A DNA stretch of 46,304 bases from Solibacillus silvestris_B (GCF_051967575.1 NZ_JBQCJW010000028.1:1-46304); one strand, 5' to 3'. Shown: positions 16,025 through 24,501, counted from the stretch's first letter. The notes: generated from the sequence alone by a model not told the origin. Made by a program: numbers and translations.

Positions 16025-16057
16025 TGAAAAATCGTGCTCCTCAAGAACACGATTTTA
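16025..16057 (-). terminator. Terminator of the bdbC/thioredoxin operon
   Basis: On minus, AAAATCGTG (16056-16048) pairs with CACGATTTTT (16036-16027), ending in T residues. Confidence 0.85.
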
Positions 16058-16067
16058 TTGATAAATA

Positions 16068-16538
16068 TTATTTTAACACAACATCGTTAAAGAATTGACG
16101 TGTTGTTTCTTCTGGTGCAGCGCCTTCCAAACGCGCGACCTCTTCGCCATTTTCAAAGTAAATCATTGTTGGAGTAGCAGTAATGCCATAAGCATCCCCG
16201 GTATCTCCAAATTCCAAAACGTTCAATTGATTTACTTGAATACCTAATTCATCGGCGATTGGCATCATTTTCGGAGTGTAGCTTTTGCAGTGCATACATT
16301 CAGGGCTGAAGAAATAGCCGACAACGCCTTCCCCGGATTCAATCTTTTCTGCCAATGCATCTGGCAAAATGATGTTTTGATAGTTTTCGTCTTTTAATAA
16401 ATCAATTGTAGATTGGTTTAAGTCGTTTGTACCATAAGGGTTATCTTTTAGTTTTTCGCTGTTTTTCATATTTGTAAGTGCAATAATAGCAGCGAATAAT
16501 AAAACAATTACGGCACCTACAATCGCTAGTTTCTTCAT
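16068..16538 (-). CDS. Membrane-anchored thioredoxin-like protein
   Basis: The 156 residues start with one membrane segment (about residues 4-22). A thioredoxin fold outside the membrane follows, with redox motif CMHC at residues 81-84 and the cis-Pro region GITATPTMIYF. It starts 1 bp after the stop of the DsbB-like gene, so they are translationally linked. By analogy with BdbC partners it should exchange disulfides with secreted proteins. The CxxC middle residues (MH) are unusual compared with CGPC. It may be the bdbD/bdbA partner, but it is shorter than BdbD and closer to thioredoxin. Confidence 0.85.
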   Translation of the reverse strand: MKKLAIVGAVIVLLFAAIIALTNMKNSEKLKDNPYGTNDLNQSTIDLLKDENYQNIILPDALAEKIESGEGVVGYFFSPECMHCKSYTPKMMPIADELGIQVNQLNVLEFGDTGDAYGITATPTMIYFENGEEVARLEGAAPEETTRQFFNDVVLK

Positions 16539-16539
16539 C

Positions 16540-16965
16540 TTATTTTTCCTCCTTTAAAACTTTCAGCATATAAAAACTAACTGCCGCAATAATGACGAAA
16601 GCAGTAAGCGCCAAAAATGGAATCGTAATAAAGCCAAGCCAGTTAATATACTGCCCTGTGCATGCCACGCGCCCGCAGGCAGGTGCTGCGTCTTGCAGAA
16701 AAATCATTTTTTGAAGACTGTAATGATATAAAGATGTTGCAGCCCCGATCGTGGAGAAAACAGCCGTTGTTAATGCAATTTTCGCATTCTTTTGGATATA
16801 GGCTACAGTGGCAATGAGAACGATTGGATACATGATGATGCGCTGATACCAGCATAGCGTACATGGTTCATAGCCGAGTATTTCAGAAAAATACAAGGAG
16901 CCGAGAGTAGCAGTTAACGATACGACCCAAATGATGAGTAGGGCATTTTCAAGTTTCTTGGACAT
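16540..16965 (-). CDS. bdbC: Disulfide bond formation protein, DsbB/BdbC family
   Basis: This quinone-linked membrane oxidase of 141 residues has four membrane helices. It carries both DsbB cysteine pairs: C35-x-x-C38 in EPCTLCWYQR after helix 1, and C97/C102 in PACGRVACTGQY in the second outer loop. These pass electrons from the thiol partner to quinone. The ATG follows GAGGTAAG. The thioredoxin-like gene follows with a 1-bp gap, giving a two-gene disulfide operon. In Bacillus such pairs support competence proteins and secreted enzymes. Confidence 0.93.
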   Translation of the reverse strand: MSKKLENALLIIWVVSLTATLGSLYFSEILGYEPCTLCWYQRIIMYPIVLIATVAYIQKNAKIALTTAVFSTIGAATSLYHYSLQKMIFLQDAAPACGRVACTGQYINWLGFITIPFLALTAFVIIAAVSFYMLKVLKEEK

Positions 16966-17089
16966 ATACTTACCTCGATATCGGATTATTTAATCTCAAT
17001 TGATTATAGTTTGAATTCGAGAAAAAGTAAATTACTACGTTTATTGAGTGCTGGTAAAAGGAAAGTCTATATAGGAAGGGGGAGTTCGT

Positions 17090-18631
17090 ATGACAGATGC
17101 ATTGGACATTTCCAAATTTGAAAAACCGATGATTATACGAAATATGACGACGGAGGATATTGAAGCAATATTGGAAATACAGCGCATATCCTTTCCGGGA
17201 ATGGAGCCTTGGGAGCGGGCGCATTTATATAGTCATTTGACAATTTTCCCGGAAGGACAAATTGTCGCGGAGCTTGATGGGAAGGTGATCGGCTCTTGTT
17301 CAAGCCTGCGCATTAACTTTGATGAATATGATGACCGCCACACATGGAATGATATTACAGATAATGGATTTATAACGAATCATGATCCAAACGGCTATAA
17401 TTTATATGGAATTGAGGTAATGGTGCATCCCGAGTTTCGCCGCATGAAAGTTGGGCAAAGGCTTTATGAGGCGCGGAAAGATTTGGCGCGTTCGCTCAAT
17501 TTAAAGTCCATAATAATTGGGGGACGGATACCGAATTACCACGTGCATTCAGATGAAATGAGTCCGCGCGACTATGTTGACGCGGTGAGCCGCCATAAAA
17601 TATATGACCCTGTGCTGACATTCCAAATGATGAACGGCTTTATTCTGATGCGGATTAATCCGAATTATTTAACAGATGATGTTGCTTCAGGAAAGTATGC
17701 GACATTAATGGAATGGCATAATGTCGATTATCGTCCGCTTTCGAAGCGCCATTTTAAAACAAGCTACCCGGTGCGTATTTGTGTTGTGCAATATATGATG
17801 CGCGCGATAGATTCTTTTGAAGATTTTGCAAAGCAATGTGAATACTTTATCGATGTTGGTTCTGATGCGGGTTCGGACTTTGTCGTATTCCCGGAAATAT
17901 TCACGACACAGCTGATGAGTTTTTTAAATGACAAATCGCCATCGCAATCAATTCGTAAATTGACAAAGTATACGCCTGAGTACATCGAATTGTTTACGAG
18001 CCTAGCTGTGCGCTACAATGTCAACATTATCGGTGGTTCGCATTTCGTTGAGGAAGAGGATGAGGAAATCTACAATATCTCCTATTTATTCAGACGTGAT
18101 GGGACGATTGAAAAGCAGTATAAAATTCACATTACACCAAATGAGCGAAAATGGTGGGGCATCAGCAGCGGCGATAAAGTCGAAGTGTTTGATACCGATT
18201 GCGGGAAAATCGCCATTCAAATTTGCTATGATATCGAGTTCCCGGAGCTTGCACGAATCGCAACGGATATGGGCGCAAATATTATTTTCACACCGTTTTG
18301 TACAGAAGATCGTCACGGATATTTGCGTGTGCGTTATTGTGCCCAAGCACGTGCGATTGAAAATCAAATATATACCGTTATTTCAGGAACGGTCGGGAAC
18401 CTGCCCGAAACGGAAAATATGGACATTCAATATGCGCAGTCCGGAATTTTCGCGCCGAGCGATTTCGAATTTGCACGTGACGGGATTGTCGGCGAAACGA
18501 GCCCTAACCTGGAAATGGTGCTTATTGGTGATGTGGATTTGGAAATTTTGCGTCGCCAGCGCCAAGACGGTACAGTAAAGCATTTAAAGGATAGACGCCA
18601 TGATGTATATCGGGTTGAATATTTAAAATAA
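17090..18631 (+). CDS. yhcX: GNAT acetyltransferase / carbon-nitrogen hydrolase fusion, YhcX-like
   Basis: Two domains sit in one chain of 513 residues, matching the length I recall for B. subtilis YhcX. Residues about 14-195 are a GNAT acetyltransferase (MVHPEFRRMKVGQRLYEARK is the CoA loop). Residues about 225-500 are a nitrilase-fold hydrolase with the Glu-Lys-Cys triad in VVFPEIF, YKIHITPNE and QICYDIEFPE. The product is cytosolic, and its substrate is an unidentified amide. GGAAGGGGGAG precedes the ATG. It is single, with its own terminator; the downstream kinase pair resembles YhcY/YhcZ, echoing the yhc gene neighbourhood. Confidence 0.93.
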   Translation: MTDALDISKFEKPMIIRNMTTEDIEAILEIQRISFPGMEPWERAHLYSHLTIFPEGQIVAELDGKVIGSCSSLRINFDEYDDRHTWNDITDNGFITNHDPNGYNLYGIEVMVHPEFRRMKVGQRLYEARKDLARSLNLKSIIIGGRIPNYHVHSDEMSPRDYVDAVSRHKIYDPVLTFQMMNGFILMRINPNYLTDDVASGKYATLMEWHNVDYRPLSKRHFKTSYPVRICVVQYMMRAIDSFEDFAKQCEYFIDVGSDAGSDFVVFPEIFTTQLMSFLNDKSPSQSIRKLTKYTPEYIELFTSLAVRYNVNIIGGSHFVEEEDEEIYNISYLFRRDGTIEKQYKIHITPNERKWWGISSGDKVEVFDTDCGKIAIQICYDIEFPELARIATDMGANIIFTPFCTEDRHGYLRVRYCAQARAIENQIYTVISGTVGNLPETENMDIQYAQSGIFAPSDFEFARDGIVGETSPNLEMVLIGDVDLEILRRQRQDGTVKHLKDRRHDVYRVEYLK

Positions 18632-18641
18632 ATGTTGAGGG

Positions 18642-18680
18642 AAATTCTGCTATTGTAAAAGATGGCAGGATTTTTTTTAT
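18642..18680 (+). terminator. Terminator after yhcX
   Basis: AAATTCTGC (18642-18650) pairs with GCAGGATTT (18665-18673) through one G-T wobble, followed by a T run to 18679. Confidence 0.8.
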
Positions 18681-18681
18681 T

Positions 18682-18710
18682 TGAACGAAATGGGTTTTAT
18701 CCATGTCTAA
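18682..18710 (+). promoter_or_regulatory. Candidate ECF-type autoregulatory promoter
   Basis: TGAAC (18682-18686), then 17 bp, then TGTCTAA (18704-18710). This resembles the TGAAAC-N16-CGTC arrangement used by Bacillus ECF sigma factors and lies directly ahead of the ECF gene. The leader would be very short (about 15 nt). Confidence 0.35.
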
Positions 18711-18730
18711 TAGGTAAGGGGGTAGCTTCA

Positions 18731-19234
18731 ATGAATGAACAGCAATTAATAAAAAGCGCAATTGCGGGAAATGAGCAAGCGATTGTCAAGCTTTTGGAAA
18801 GCTACGAAGAAGGCTTATATAAAATAGCTTTTGCATATTTAAATAATGAGCATGATGCAGTTGATGCGATTCAGGAAATGACGTACCGCTGTCTAAAAAA
18901 GATACATACGGTCAAACAGCCCGAATATTTCCAGACATGGCTCATCCGCATTTTAATCAATATTTGCCTCGATATGAAAAACAAGCAAGCACGATATGAA
19001 TTGAAAGAGGAGATAGAAATTCCAAATGATGCGGCACATCCTTTGGAGCTTGCAGATGTTATTGCCAAGCTTCCGGTCGAGCAGCAGGAACTCATTTATT
19101 TACGTTATTCTAAGGACTTGAAAATGAAGGAAATTGCCGAAATTCAGAGCGTGTCAGAAGGAACGATTAAATCTCGCCTGCATCATAAGCTACGAAAGCT
19201 TCGAAGTATTTTAGCTGAAAGAGGTGAACGATAA
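18731..19234 (+). CDS. ECF-type RNA polymerase sigma factor
   Basis: The 167 residues hold sigma region 2 (LLESYEEGLYKIAFAYLN, AVDAIQEMTYRCLKKI, FQTWLIRILINICLD). After a linker comes region 4 with a helix-turn-helix (LPVEQQELIYLRYSKDL, EIAEIQSVSEGTIKSRLHHK). ATG 18731 was chosen because TAAGGGGGT lies upstream; a longer frame to 18662 has no site. The stop overlaps the ATG of the downstream DUF4179-type gene by one base (TAATG), as in sigma/anti-sigma operons. The signal and regulon are unknown; extracytoplasmic stress is the usual theme. Confidence 0.93.
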   Translation: MNEQQLIKSAIAGNEQAIVKLLESYEEGLYKIAFAYLNNEHDAVDAIQEMTYRCLKKIHTVKQPEYFQTWLIRILINICLDMKNKQARYELKEEIEIPNDAAHPLELADVIAKLPVEQQELIYLRYSKDLKMKEIAEIQSVSEGTIKSRLHHKLRKLRSILAERGER

Positions 19235-20514
19235 TGGAAGACAAGCTAAAAAAATATTTAAGCACGCTTCATACTCCACATGAAGCATTAACAGCAGCAA
19301 GAGCGCGTGCACTAACGAAAAAAAGAGCAGAGCAAAAAAGACAGAGACGCTTTGTGGCATCTTTTGTGGCAGCAGCAGTTATTTGTCTTTTTATATTATC
19401 GATCCGTTTTTCGCCGACAATCGCATATGCAGTCGCTAAAGTACCGGGCCTTGATACGATTGTGGAACTCATTACCCGTAATAAAGGATTAGAAGATGTG
19501 CTGGAGCAGGGGTATAATGAAAAAATTTATGCTTCTTCTGAACAATCAGGCATCAAAGCAGTAATTGAAGAAGTAATAGCAGACGAAACAGGGATGTTCA
19601 TAATGTACCGGTTAAGCAGTGAACAGGATTTGAATAAGTTTAAAGATATGCAAATTGAAGTGCTTCAAAATGGAGAGCCAGTTAAAGCAGGGGTGGCCTA
19701 TAGTAATTATATTGATGAGGGAATGTATGAATTTGCAAATTCAATTGAAATTGCTTCAGACGAGGGAATGGATTATTGCGAACGGAACTTCGAAGTACGA
19801 TTCATTTTAAAGGACGAAACGATCAGCGTTCCTTTCGAATTGAAAAATGAAATCAAGAAAACGAAAGTATATACAATTAATGAACAGCTGGAAATAGAAG
19901 GGCAGCGATTCACTGTAAAAGAGCTCCGCATTTCACCGCTTCGTGCAGGTGTAGTAATTGCAGTCGACCCAACAAATGACAAGCGTATATTAAGTTTTAA
20001 CTCGATTGTACTACTGGATGAAAACAATGAAGTGTGGGGGAAAATATCCGGTGGAATTGTTGGATTGGGGTCGGGAGATGAGAATACGATGACCCATTAT
20101 TTGCAAAGTAATTATTTTAGAGAGCCTAAGTCGCTCACGTTAAAAATAGCTGAGGTGGAAGCTTTACCTAAAGGACAGGATTATATAGAAGTTGACTTTG
20201 AGAAGCAGGAAGTCCTGTTTGCACCTGATTTTGTTGATTTATCTAAAGTGGAGATTTCACCGCTTCAATTCAAAATGCAATACAAACCAGTGAATATGGG
20301 GCATTATCGTCAGTTGTTCGGTGATGCAACGGACGCTGATGGAGAGTATATAAACGAAAAAAGCTCATCCATCTCGGGAATGGATGATTCTTATCATGAG
20401 GGGACAGTTCGCTATAACTTGCAAGGTGTACAAAACCCGATAAAAATCTATTTCAACAGCTACCCCATATTTTTGAAAGGAACGGCACAAGTGAACATTC
20501 CATTACATGATTAA
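19234..20514 (+). CDS. DUF4179-type membrane protein, probable anti-sigma factor
   Basis: The 426 residues start with a short cytoplasmic, Arg/Lys-rich segment (KKRAEQKRQRR). One membrane helix follows at about residues 40-58, and then a long external part. The external part has a DUF4179 section (YNEKIYASSEQSGIKAVIEE, ETGMFIMYRLSSEQ) and a further beta-rich domain resembling DUF5643. Its one-base overlap with the ECF sigma gene and the single-pass layout make it the probable anti-sigma factor that holds the sigma at the membrane. It has no zinc (ZAS) motif, so release would not follow the RsiW zinc-domain plan. A terminator follows. Confidence 0.85.
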   Translation: MEDKLKKYLSTLHTPHEALTAARARALTKKRAEQKRQRRFVASFVAAAVICLFILSIRFSPTIAYAVAKVPGLDTIVELITRNKGLEDVLEQGYNEKIYASSEQSGIKAVIEEVIADETGMFIMYRLSSEQDLNKFKDMQIEVLQNGEPVKAGVAYSNYIDEGMYEFANSIEIASDEGMDYCERNFEVRFILKDETISVPFELKNEIKKTKVYTINEQLEIEGQRFTVKELRISPLRAGVVIAVDPTNDKRILSFNSIVLLDENNEVWGKISGGIVGLGSGDENTMTHYLQSNYFREPKSLTLKIAEVEALPKGQDYIEVDFEKQEVLFAPDFVDLSKVEISPLQFKMQYKPVNMGHYRQLFGDATDADGEYINEKSSSISGMDDSYHEGTVRYNLQGVQNPIKIYFNSYPIFLKGTAQVNIPLHD

Positions 20515-20518
20515 CCCA

Positions 20519-20549
20519 ATTCCCGATGTATTCTGCATCGGGATTTTTC
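20519..20549 (+). terminator. Terminator of the sigma/anti-sigma operon
   Basis: TCCCGATG (20521-20528) pairs with CATCGGGA (20536-20543), then TTTTT. Confidence 0.9.
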
Positions 20550-20638
20550 ATCCAAAAGTATGAGGTATATAGCAATGCGCATTGATTTATGCTCATGTTA
20601 TGATAAAGGAAAGAGTAGGATGTAAAGGACGAATGCCA

Positions 20639-21751
20639 ATGACAAAAGACCATTCCAATATTGCGATACTAAAAGAAATTGCCGAACTATTAAATGAGGA
20701 AACCGAAATGGTTCCGATGCTGAATGGCGCGCTTTCCAAGTTTTTAAGCGGGACGAAATTCGAAACAGGCTGGATTTTCTTTATCGATGAGAAGGGGAAA
20801 TCGGAGCTTGTCGTGAAGCAGAATTTGCCGGAAGCGCTCAGCTATAATGATTGCCAGCATTTAAAGCGTGGGGGCTGCTGGTGTGTGTCGCGTTTCCGCA
20901 ATGATGAGCTAAATAAAGCTTCGAATATAATAGAATGCCAGCGAATAGAAGGTGCGATCGAAGCAGAAGTTGGTGATCATAACGAAATTACGCATCATGC
21001 AACGGTTCCATTGCAATCGGGTCAAGAACGCTTCGGGCTGCTCAATGTTGCATCGAAAAATACGGTCCGTTTCACCGATGAGGAGCTGGATTTACTTGAA
21101 TCAGTCGCGTTTCAAATGGGCTCAGCGATTAAACGCATTTATTTAACAAATGAACAGCAGGAAATTGCCCTCGTCCAAGAGCGGAATCGGCTGGCACGGG
21201 ATTTGCATGACTCCGTAAACCAGTTGCTGTTCTCTGTGACGCTAACGGCCCGTGCAGGCATCGAAATGAGTGAACAGCAGCATATTAAAGCCACATTTAA
21301 GGATATCCAGCAGCTTACACAAGAAGCATTGACGGAAATGCGCGCCCTCATATGGCAGCTGCGGCCTAAAGGGTTGGAAAGCGGGTTAATCGAAGCGATA
21401 AAAGTATATGCGGAAATGTTAAATCTAAAGCTTGCAGTCAATGTTTCAGGCGTTATTCAGTTTCCTTCCAGAATAGAAGAAACCCTTTTTCGAATTACAC
21501 AGGAGGCATTAAATAATGTGCGGAAACATGCAGGCATGACAAATGTGGAAATTTACATTAACGTAACGGCTACTGATGTATTGCTCGTCGTCAAAGATGA
21601 AGGACGGGGCTTCAATATGGAGGCCCATCGCCATATTCCATCAATTGGCATGCAATCAATCATTGACAGGGCACATGCAGTAGGAGGAACAGCGGACTGG
21701 GTAAGTGAAATTGGAAAAGGAACGGAATTATTAATTCGTTTACCATATTAG
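20639..21751 (+). CDS. GAF-domain sensor histidine kinase, YhcY-like
   Basis: This soluble kinase of 370 residues has a GAF sensor (about residues 20-165), then a HisKA_3 dimerisation domain with His190 in ARDLHDSVNQLLFSV. An ATPase domain follows with N box ALNNVRKHAG and G box KDEGRGFN. It carries no membrane segment, so it senses an internal signal. ATG 20639 lies 9 bp after AAAGGA; an ATG two codons earlier is also possible. The response regulator starts 11 bp downstream. The pairing and domain plan match B. subtilis YhcY/YhcZ. Whether the GAF domain carries a cofactor is not visible. Confidence 0.9.
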   Translation: MTKDHSNIAILKEIAELLNEETEMVPMLNGALSKFLSGTKFETGWIFFIDEKGKSELVVKQNLPEALSYNDCQHLKRGGCWCVSRFRNDELNKASNIIECQRIEGAIEAEVGDHNEITHHATVPLQSGQERFGLLNVASKNTVRFTDEELDLLESVAFQMGSAIKRIYLTNEQQEIALVQERNRLARDLHDSVNQLLFSVTLTARAGIEMSEQQHIKATFKDIQQLTQEALTEMRALIWQLRPKGLESGLIEAIKVYAEMLNLKLAVNVSGVIQFPSRIEETLFRITQEALNNVRKHAGMTNVEIYINVTATDVLLVVKDEGRGFNMEAHRHIPSIGMQSIIDRAHAVGGTADWVSEIGKGTELLIRLPY

Positions 21752-21762
21752 GGGGGAATTCG

Positions 21763-22410
21763 ATGATACGGGTATTAATCGCAGATGATCATCATGTAGT
21801 GAGACGGGGGCTGTTATTTTTCTTGAAAACCCAAAAGGATATTGAAGTTGTAGGCGAGGCTAAAAATGGGTTGGAGGCAGTCGAGCTTGTTGAACGGCTA
21901 TCTCCGAATATTGTGCTGATGGATCTAGTCATGCCTGAAATGGATGGCATTCAAGCAACGAAAAAAATTAAAAAGAAGTGGCCGAATATAAAGGTGCTCA
22001 TGCTGACAAGTTTTTCGGATAAAGATCATGTATTGCCGGCGATGGAGGCAGGCGCATCAGGTTATCAATTAAAGGATATTGAACCGGACGATTTAGTTGC
22101 ATCAATACGCCAAATAATGCGCGGCGAAAATACGATCCACCCGGAAGCTACAACACAGTTAGAGGAAGGACTGCGCGAGGATGAAAAGAAGCCCCACATT
22201 TTAAATCCGCTTACACCACGCGAGCAAGATGTATTGGCAGAGCTTACAAAAGGCAAAAGCAACAGGGAAATAGCCTCTTCACTATACGTAACAGAAAAAA
22301 CTGTCAAAACACATATATCCAATATTTTCACTAAGCTCCAAGTACAAGATCGCACACAGGCAGCGCTTTACGCAGTCAAGCATAATTTAACAGAAACGAA
22401 TGAAGGATAA
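21763..22410 (+). CDS. NarL/LuxR-family response regulator, YhcZ-like
   Basis: The 215 residues comprise a receiver domain with acidic pocket ADDHH, phospho-acceptor Asp54 in VLMDLVMPEMDG, Thr/Ser in MLTSFSD and Lys in GYQLKDI. A LuxR-type helix-turn-helix follows (LTPREQDVLAELTKGKSNRE, VTEKTVKTHISNIFTKL). GGGGGGAATTC precedes the ATG. It forms an operon with the GAF kinase and ends at a bidirectional terminator. The target genes are not evident from this window. Confidence 0.95.
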   Translation: MIRVLIADDHHVVRRGLLFFLKTQKDIEVVGEAKNGLEAVELVERLSPNIVLMDLVMPEMDGIQATKKIKKKWPNIKVLMLTSFSDKDHVLPAMEAGASGYQLKDIEPDDLVASIRQIMRGENTIHPEATTQLEEGLREDEKKPHILNPLTPREQDVLAELTKGKSNREIASSLYVTEKTVKTHISNIFTKLQVQDRTQAALYAVKHNLTETNEG

Positions 22411-22412
22411 CT

Positions 22413-22456
22413 AAAAAGAACGCCGCCTTTTAAATGGAAAAGGCAGCGTTCTTTTT
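22413..22456. terminator. Bidirectional terminator
   Basis: AAAAAGAACGCcGCCTTTT (22413-22431) pairs with AAAAGGCaGCGTTCTTTTT (22438-22456). It lies between the response regulator (plus) and the CNNM gene (minus). Confidence 0.93.
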
Positions 22457-22461
22457 GAATA

Positions 22462-23805
22462 TTACATGTCCTCGTCCAATGCTTCAGAGACAGGGAGCTT
22501 TGTTACTTCCAAATATAAAATATGATGACCGTCCAACTCAGTCACTTTGAATCGATACCCTTCCATTTCAATCGTATCGCCTTCCTGCACATCAAAACGT
22601 TGTGTCATGAACCACCCGCCGATTGTATCGATATCTTCATCTTCAATCGTTGTCCCTAAAATATCATTCATATCTTGAATTAACATTTTAGCATCGAAAA
22701 TATAATGGTCCTCAGCGATTTCTTGAATTTCAGGAATTTCATCTTCATCAAACTCATCTTGAATATCGCCGATGATTTCTTCGATAATATCCTCAATTGT
22801 CACTAAACCAGAAGTGCCGCCGTATTCATCCATTAAAATAGCCATGTGAATACGTTCATTTTGAATTTTTAATAATAAATCACTAATTGGTATTGTTTCA
22901 ATAACACGAATAACAGGCTGCATATATTCTTCGACAAGCTTATCTCCATTCGCAGAGTCTTTAATATAAGCTGTCAATAAATGCTTCATGTTTACGAGAC
23001 CGATTACATGGTCTTTGTCGCCATCAGTAATTGGATAACGCGTGTATTGCTCAATCCCCATTACTTCAAATACTTCGCGAATCGTTTGACCTCTTTCAAT
23101 ACTTATAATTTCAGTTCGAGGTACCATTATCTCCTTCGCTATCCGATCGGAAAACTCAAAAATACTATTTACGTATTCATACTCAGAGTGGTTAATTTCT
23201 CCACCTTTGAAGCTGTCCGATAAAATCATGCGAAGCTCTTCTTCAGAGTGCGCTTCTTCAGATTCAGAAACCATTTTTAAACCGAAAATCCCAGTTAATG
23301 CACGTGCCGATCCGTTTAAAGCACGGATGAAAGGGTACATGACATTATGGAAGAGAATTAATACTCCTGATAGATTCAATGTTACGGCTTCTGCTTTTTG
23401 AATAGCTAGAGTTTTTGGTGCTAATTCCCCTACGACAACGTGTAAAAACGTTACGAGTGAGAAGGCAACAATAAATGAAAGAACAGATGTGATATTACCA
23501 CTTAGGCCGAAGAACTCAAATATAGGATGAAGAATAATTTCGAAAGTTGGTTCTCCAAGCCATCCAAGTCCTAATGCAGTAATCGTAATTCCAAGCTGAC
23601 AAGCGGATAAATATTCATCCAAGTTGGAAATTACTTTTTTTGCCCGTATTGCGGATTTATTTCCTTCCGCCACGAGCTGGTCAATTCTTGTCGTTCTTAC
23701 TTTAACTATTGCAAACTCAGTTGCAACGAAAAATGCCGTAGCAGCAATTAAGATAGCAAATGCTATCAACCTAATGGTTAGTTCGATTCCTATGTCTACG
23801 TCCAA
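22462..23805 (-). CDS. CNNM/CorC-family Mg2+ exporter, MpfA/YhdP-like
   Basis: The 447 residues show the CNNM order: a DUF21 membrane domain (residues 1-200, with ATAFFVATEFAIVKVR, ACQLGITITALGLGWLGEP and VVGELAPKTLAIQ), then a CBS pair (about 215-340). A CorC_HlyC domain closes the chain (about 355-435, GGWFMTQRFDVQEGD). The CBS2 and linker regions carry ILMDEYGGTSGLVTIEDI. Family members export magnesium and protect against high Mg2+; older annotations call them hemolysins. The start is TTG 23805, the first start codon after an in-frame stop. AGGGA lies 7 bp upstream, but a much stronger AGGAGGTG lies further up. Confidence 0.88.
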   Translation of the reverse strand: MDVDIGIELTIRLIAFAILIAATAFFVATEFAIVKVRTTRIDQLVAEGNKSAIRAKKVISNLDEYLSACQLGITITALGLGWLGEPTFEIILHPIFEFFGLSGNITSVLSFIVAFSLVTFLHVVVGELAPKTLAIQKAEAVTLNLSGVLILFHNVMYPFIRALNGSARALTGIFGLKMVSESEEAHSEEELRMILSDSFKGGEINHSEYEYVNSIFEFSDRIAKEIMVPRTEIISIERGQTIREVFEVMGIEQYTRYPITDGDKDHVIGLVNMKHLLTAYIKDSANGDKLVEEYMQPVIRVIETIPISDLLLKIQNERIHMAILMDEYGGTSGLVTIEDIIEEIIGDIQDEFDEDEIPEIQEIAEDHYIFDAKMLIQDMNDILGTTIEDEDIDTIGGWFMTQRFDVQEGDTIEMEGYRFKVTELDGHHILYLEVTKLPVSEALDEDM

Positions 23806-24109
23806 ATATATTCCCTATTTGCGGCGCAAATGAGCGTGGCAAATAAAGAGTACACCTCCTAAAAAAATTTTAATACTACAATCATAAAATATTTGCGCAA
23901 AAAAAACAAATTATGAATTTGAAAAATGAGGAAAAAAATCATTGAATAAATAAAATGGACAGTATACATAAATATGCCTTTTTATAAGTTTAAATAAACG
24001 ATGTTTTTTGAGAAATTCTTTAGATTTTTTACTTAAGTTAAGGATAATAAAATTAAATCAAACCTAGTTTATGGTGAAGCATCAATTATTTAAGTTAATT
24101 TCAAGAAAA

Positions 24110-24138
24110 TTGAAATATTAATTTAAATATGCTACTGT
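24110..24138 (+). promoter_or_regulatory. SigA-type promoter in an intergenic region
   Basis: TTGAAA (24110-24115), a 17-bp spacer and TACTGT (24133-24138) preceded by TG at 24130-24131. It points into a region with no plus-strand gene, only a terminator 110 bp on. The upstream stretch 23880-24109 is very AT-rich and shows nothing else I can support. Confidence 0.5.
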
Positions 24139-24144
24139 TAAATA

Positions 24145-24296
24145 GTAGATAGTGATAATTTAATAGACGGGAATGAGTAGGAAAAGCCAGCAACTATAAT
24201 TTCCCTTAGCCAGCTATTGAATTATGATTAGCTCGAATCGCGCATAAAAAGGGGTGTCCGAAAATTCTTTTTCGGGCGCCCCTCTTTCCTTTTATT
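24145..24296 (+). ncRNA. Candidate small RNA of about 150 nt, unknown class
   Basis: A promoter at 24110-24138 and a strong terminator at 24251-24292 enclose about 150 nt with no ribosome site or frame. Internal pairings are possible: GGGAA (24169-24173) with TTCCC (24201-24205), and AGCTA (24212-24216) with TAGCT (24229-24233). The terminator also serves yheE on the other strand, which is the main alternative explanation. It does not match 6S, SRP, T-box or the riboswitch consensus sequences I know. Confidence 0.35.
24251..24292. terminator. Bidirectional terminator (yheE and candidate sRNA)
   Basis: GGGGTGTCCGAAAA (24251-24264) pairs with TTTTCGGGCGCCCC (24269-24282) through two G-T wobbles. 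Pyrimidine-rich tail on plus, TTTTTAT on minus. Confidence 0.85.
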
Positions 24297-24501
24297 CATA
24301 AACATGAAAGAGCATTAATTCATGAATCATTTTTTCAATTGTCGTTTTTTGTGCATCTGAAGGACATAGACCTGTGAATTCGATGCTTCCATCTTTATAA
24401 TATTCCGCTGAATAACGCTTTTGCTCATAGAAGAAACTAATGGACCAACCAGGAATTTGACTGTTTTCAAATAGTGGCTTATAGCTAAAATGTTGAATCA
24501 T
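24292..24501 (-). CDS. yheE: YheE-like small protein (DUF5342)
   Basis: This 69-residue soluble protein starts MIQHFSYKPLFENSQIPGWS, with a beta-rich middle (SFFYEQKRYSAEYYKDGSIE) and a helical end. The pattern fits the YheE/DUF5342 family, whose role is unknown. ATG 24501 follows GGGGAGGG, which is far better than the upstream ATG. It is divergent from yheB, as in B. subtilis, where the yhe genes cluster. Confidence 0.8.
   Translation of the reverse strand: MIQHFSYKPLFENSQIPGWSISFFYEQKRYSAEYYKDGSIEFTGLCPSDAQKTTIEKMIHELMLFHVYE

Noticed and set aside
18018..18578. 186-codon plus-strand frame inside yhcX
   Set aside because: The nitrilase catalytic motifs lie in the other frame, which is continuous over the full 513 residues.
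24145..24250. T-box or SAM/TPP-type riboswitch
   Set aside because: None of the core sequences of these classes is present, and no downstream plus-strand gene follows the terminator.
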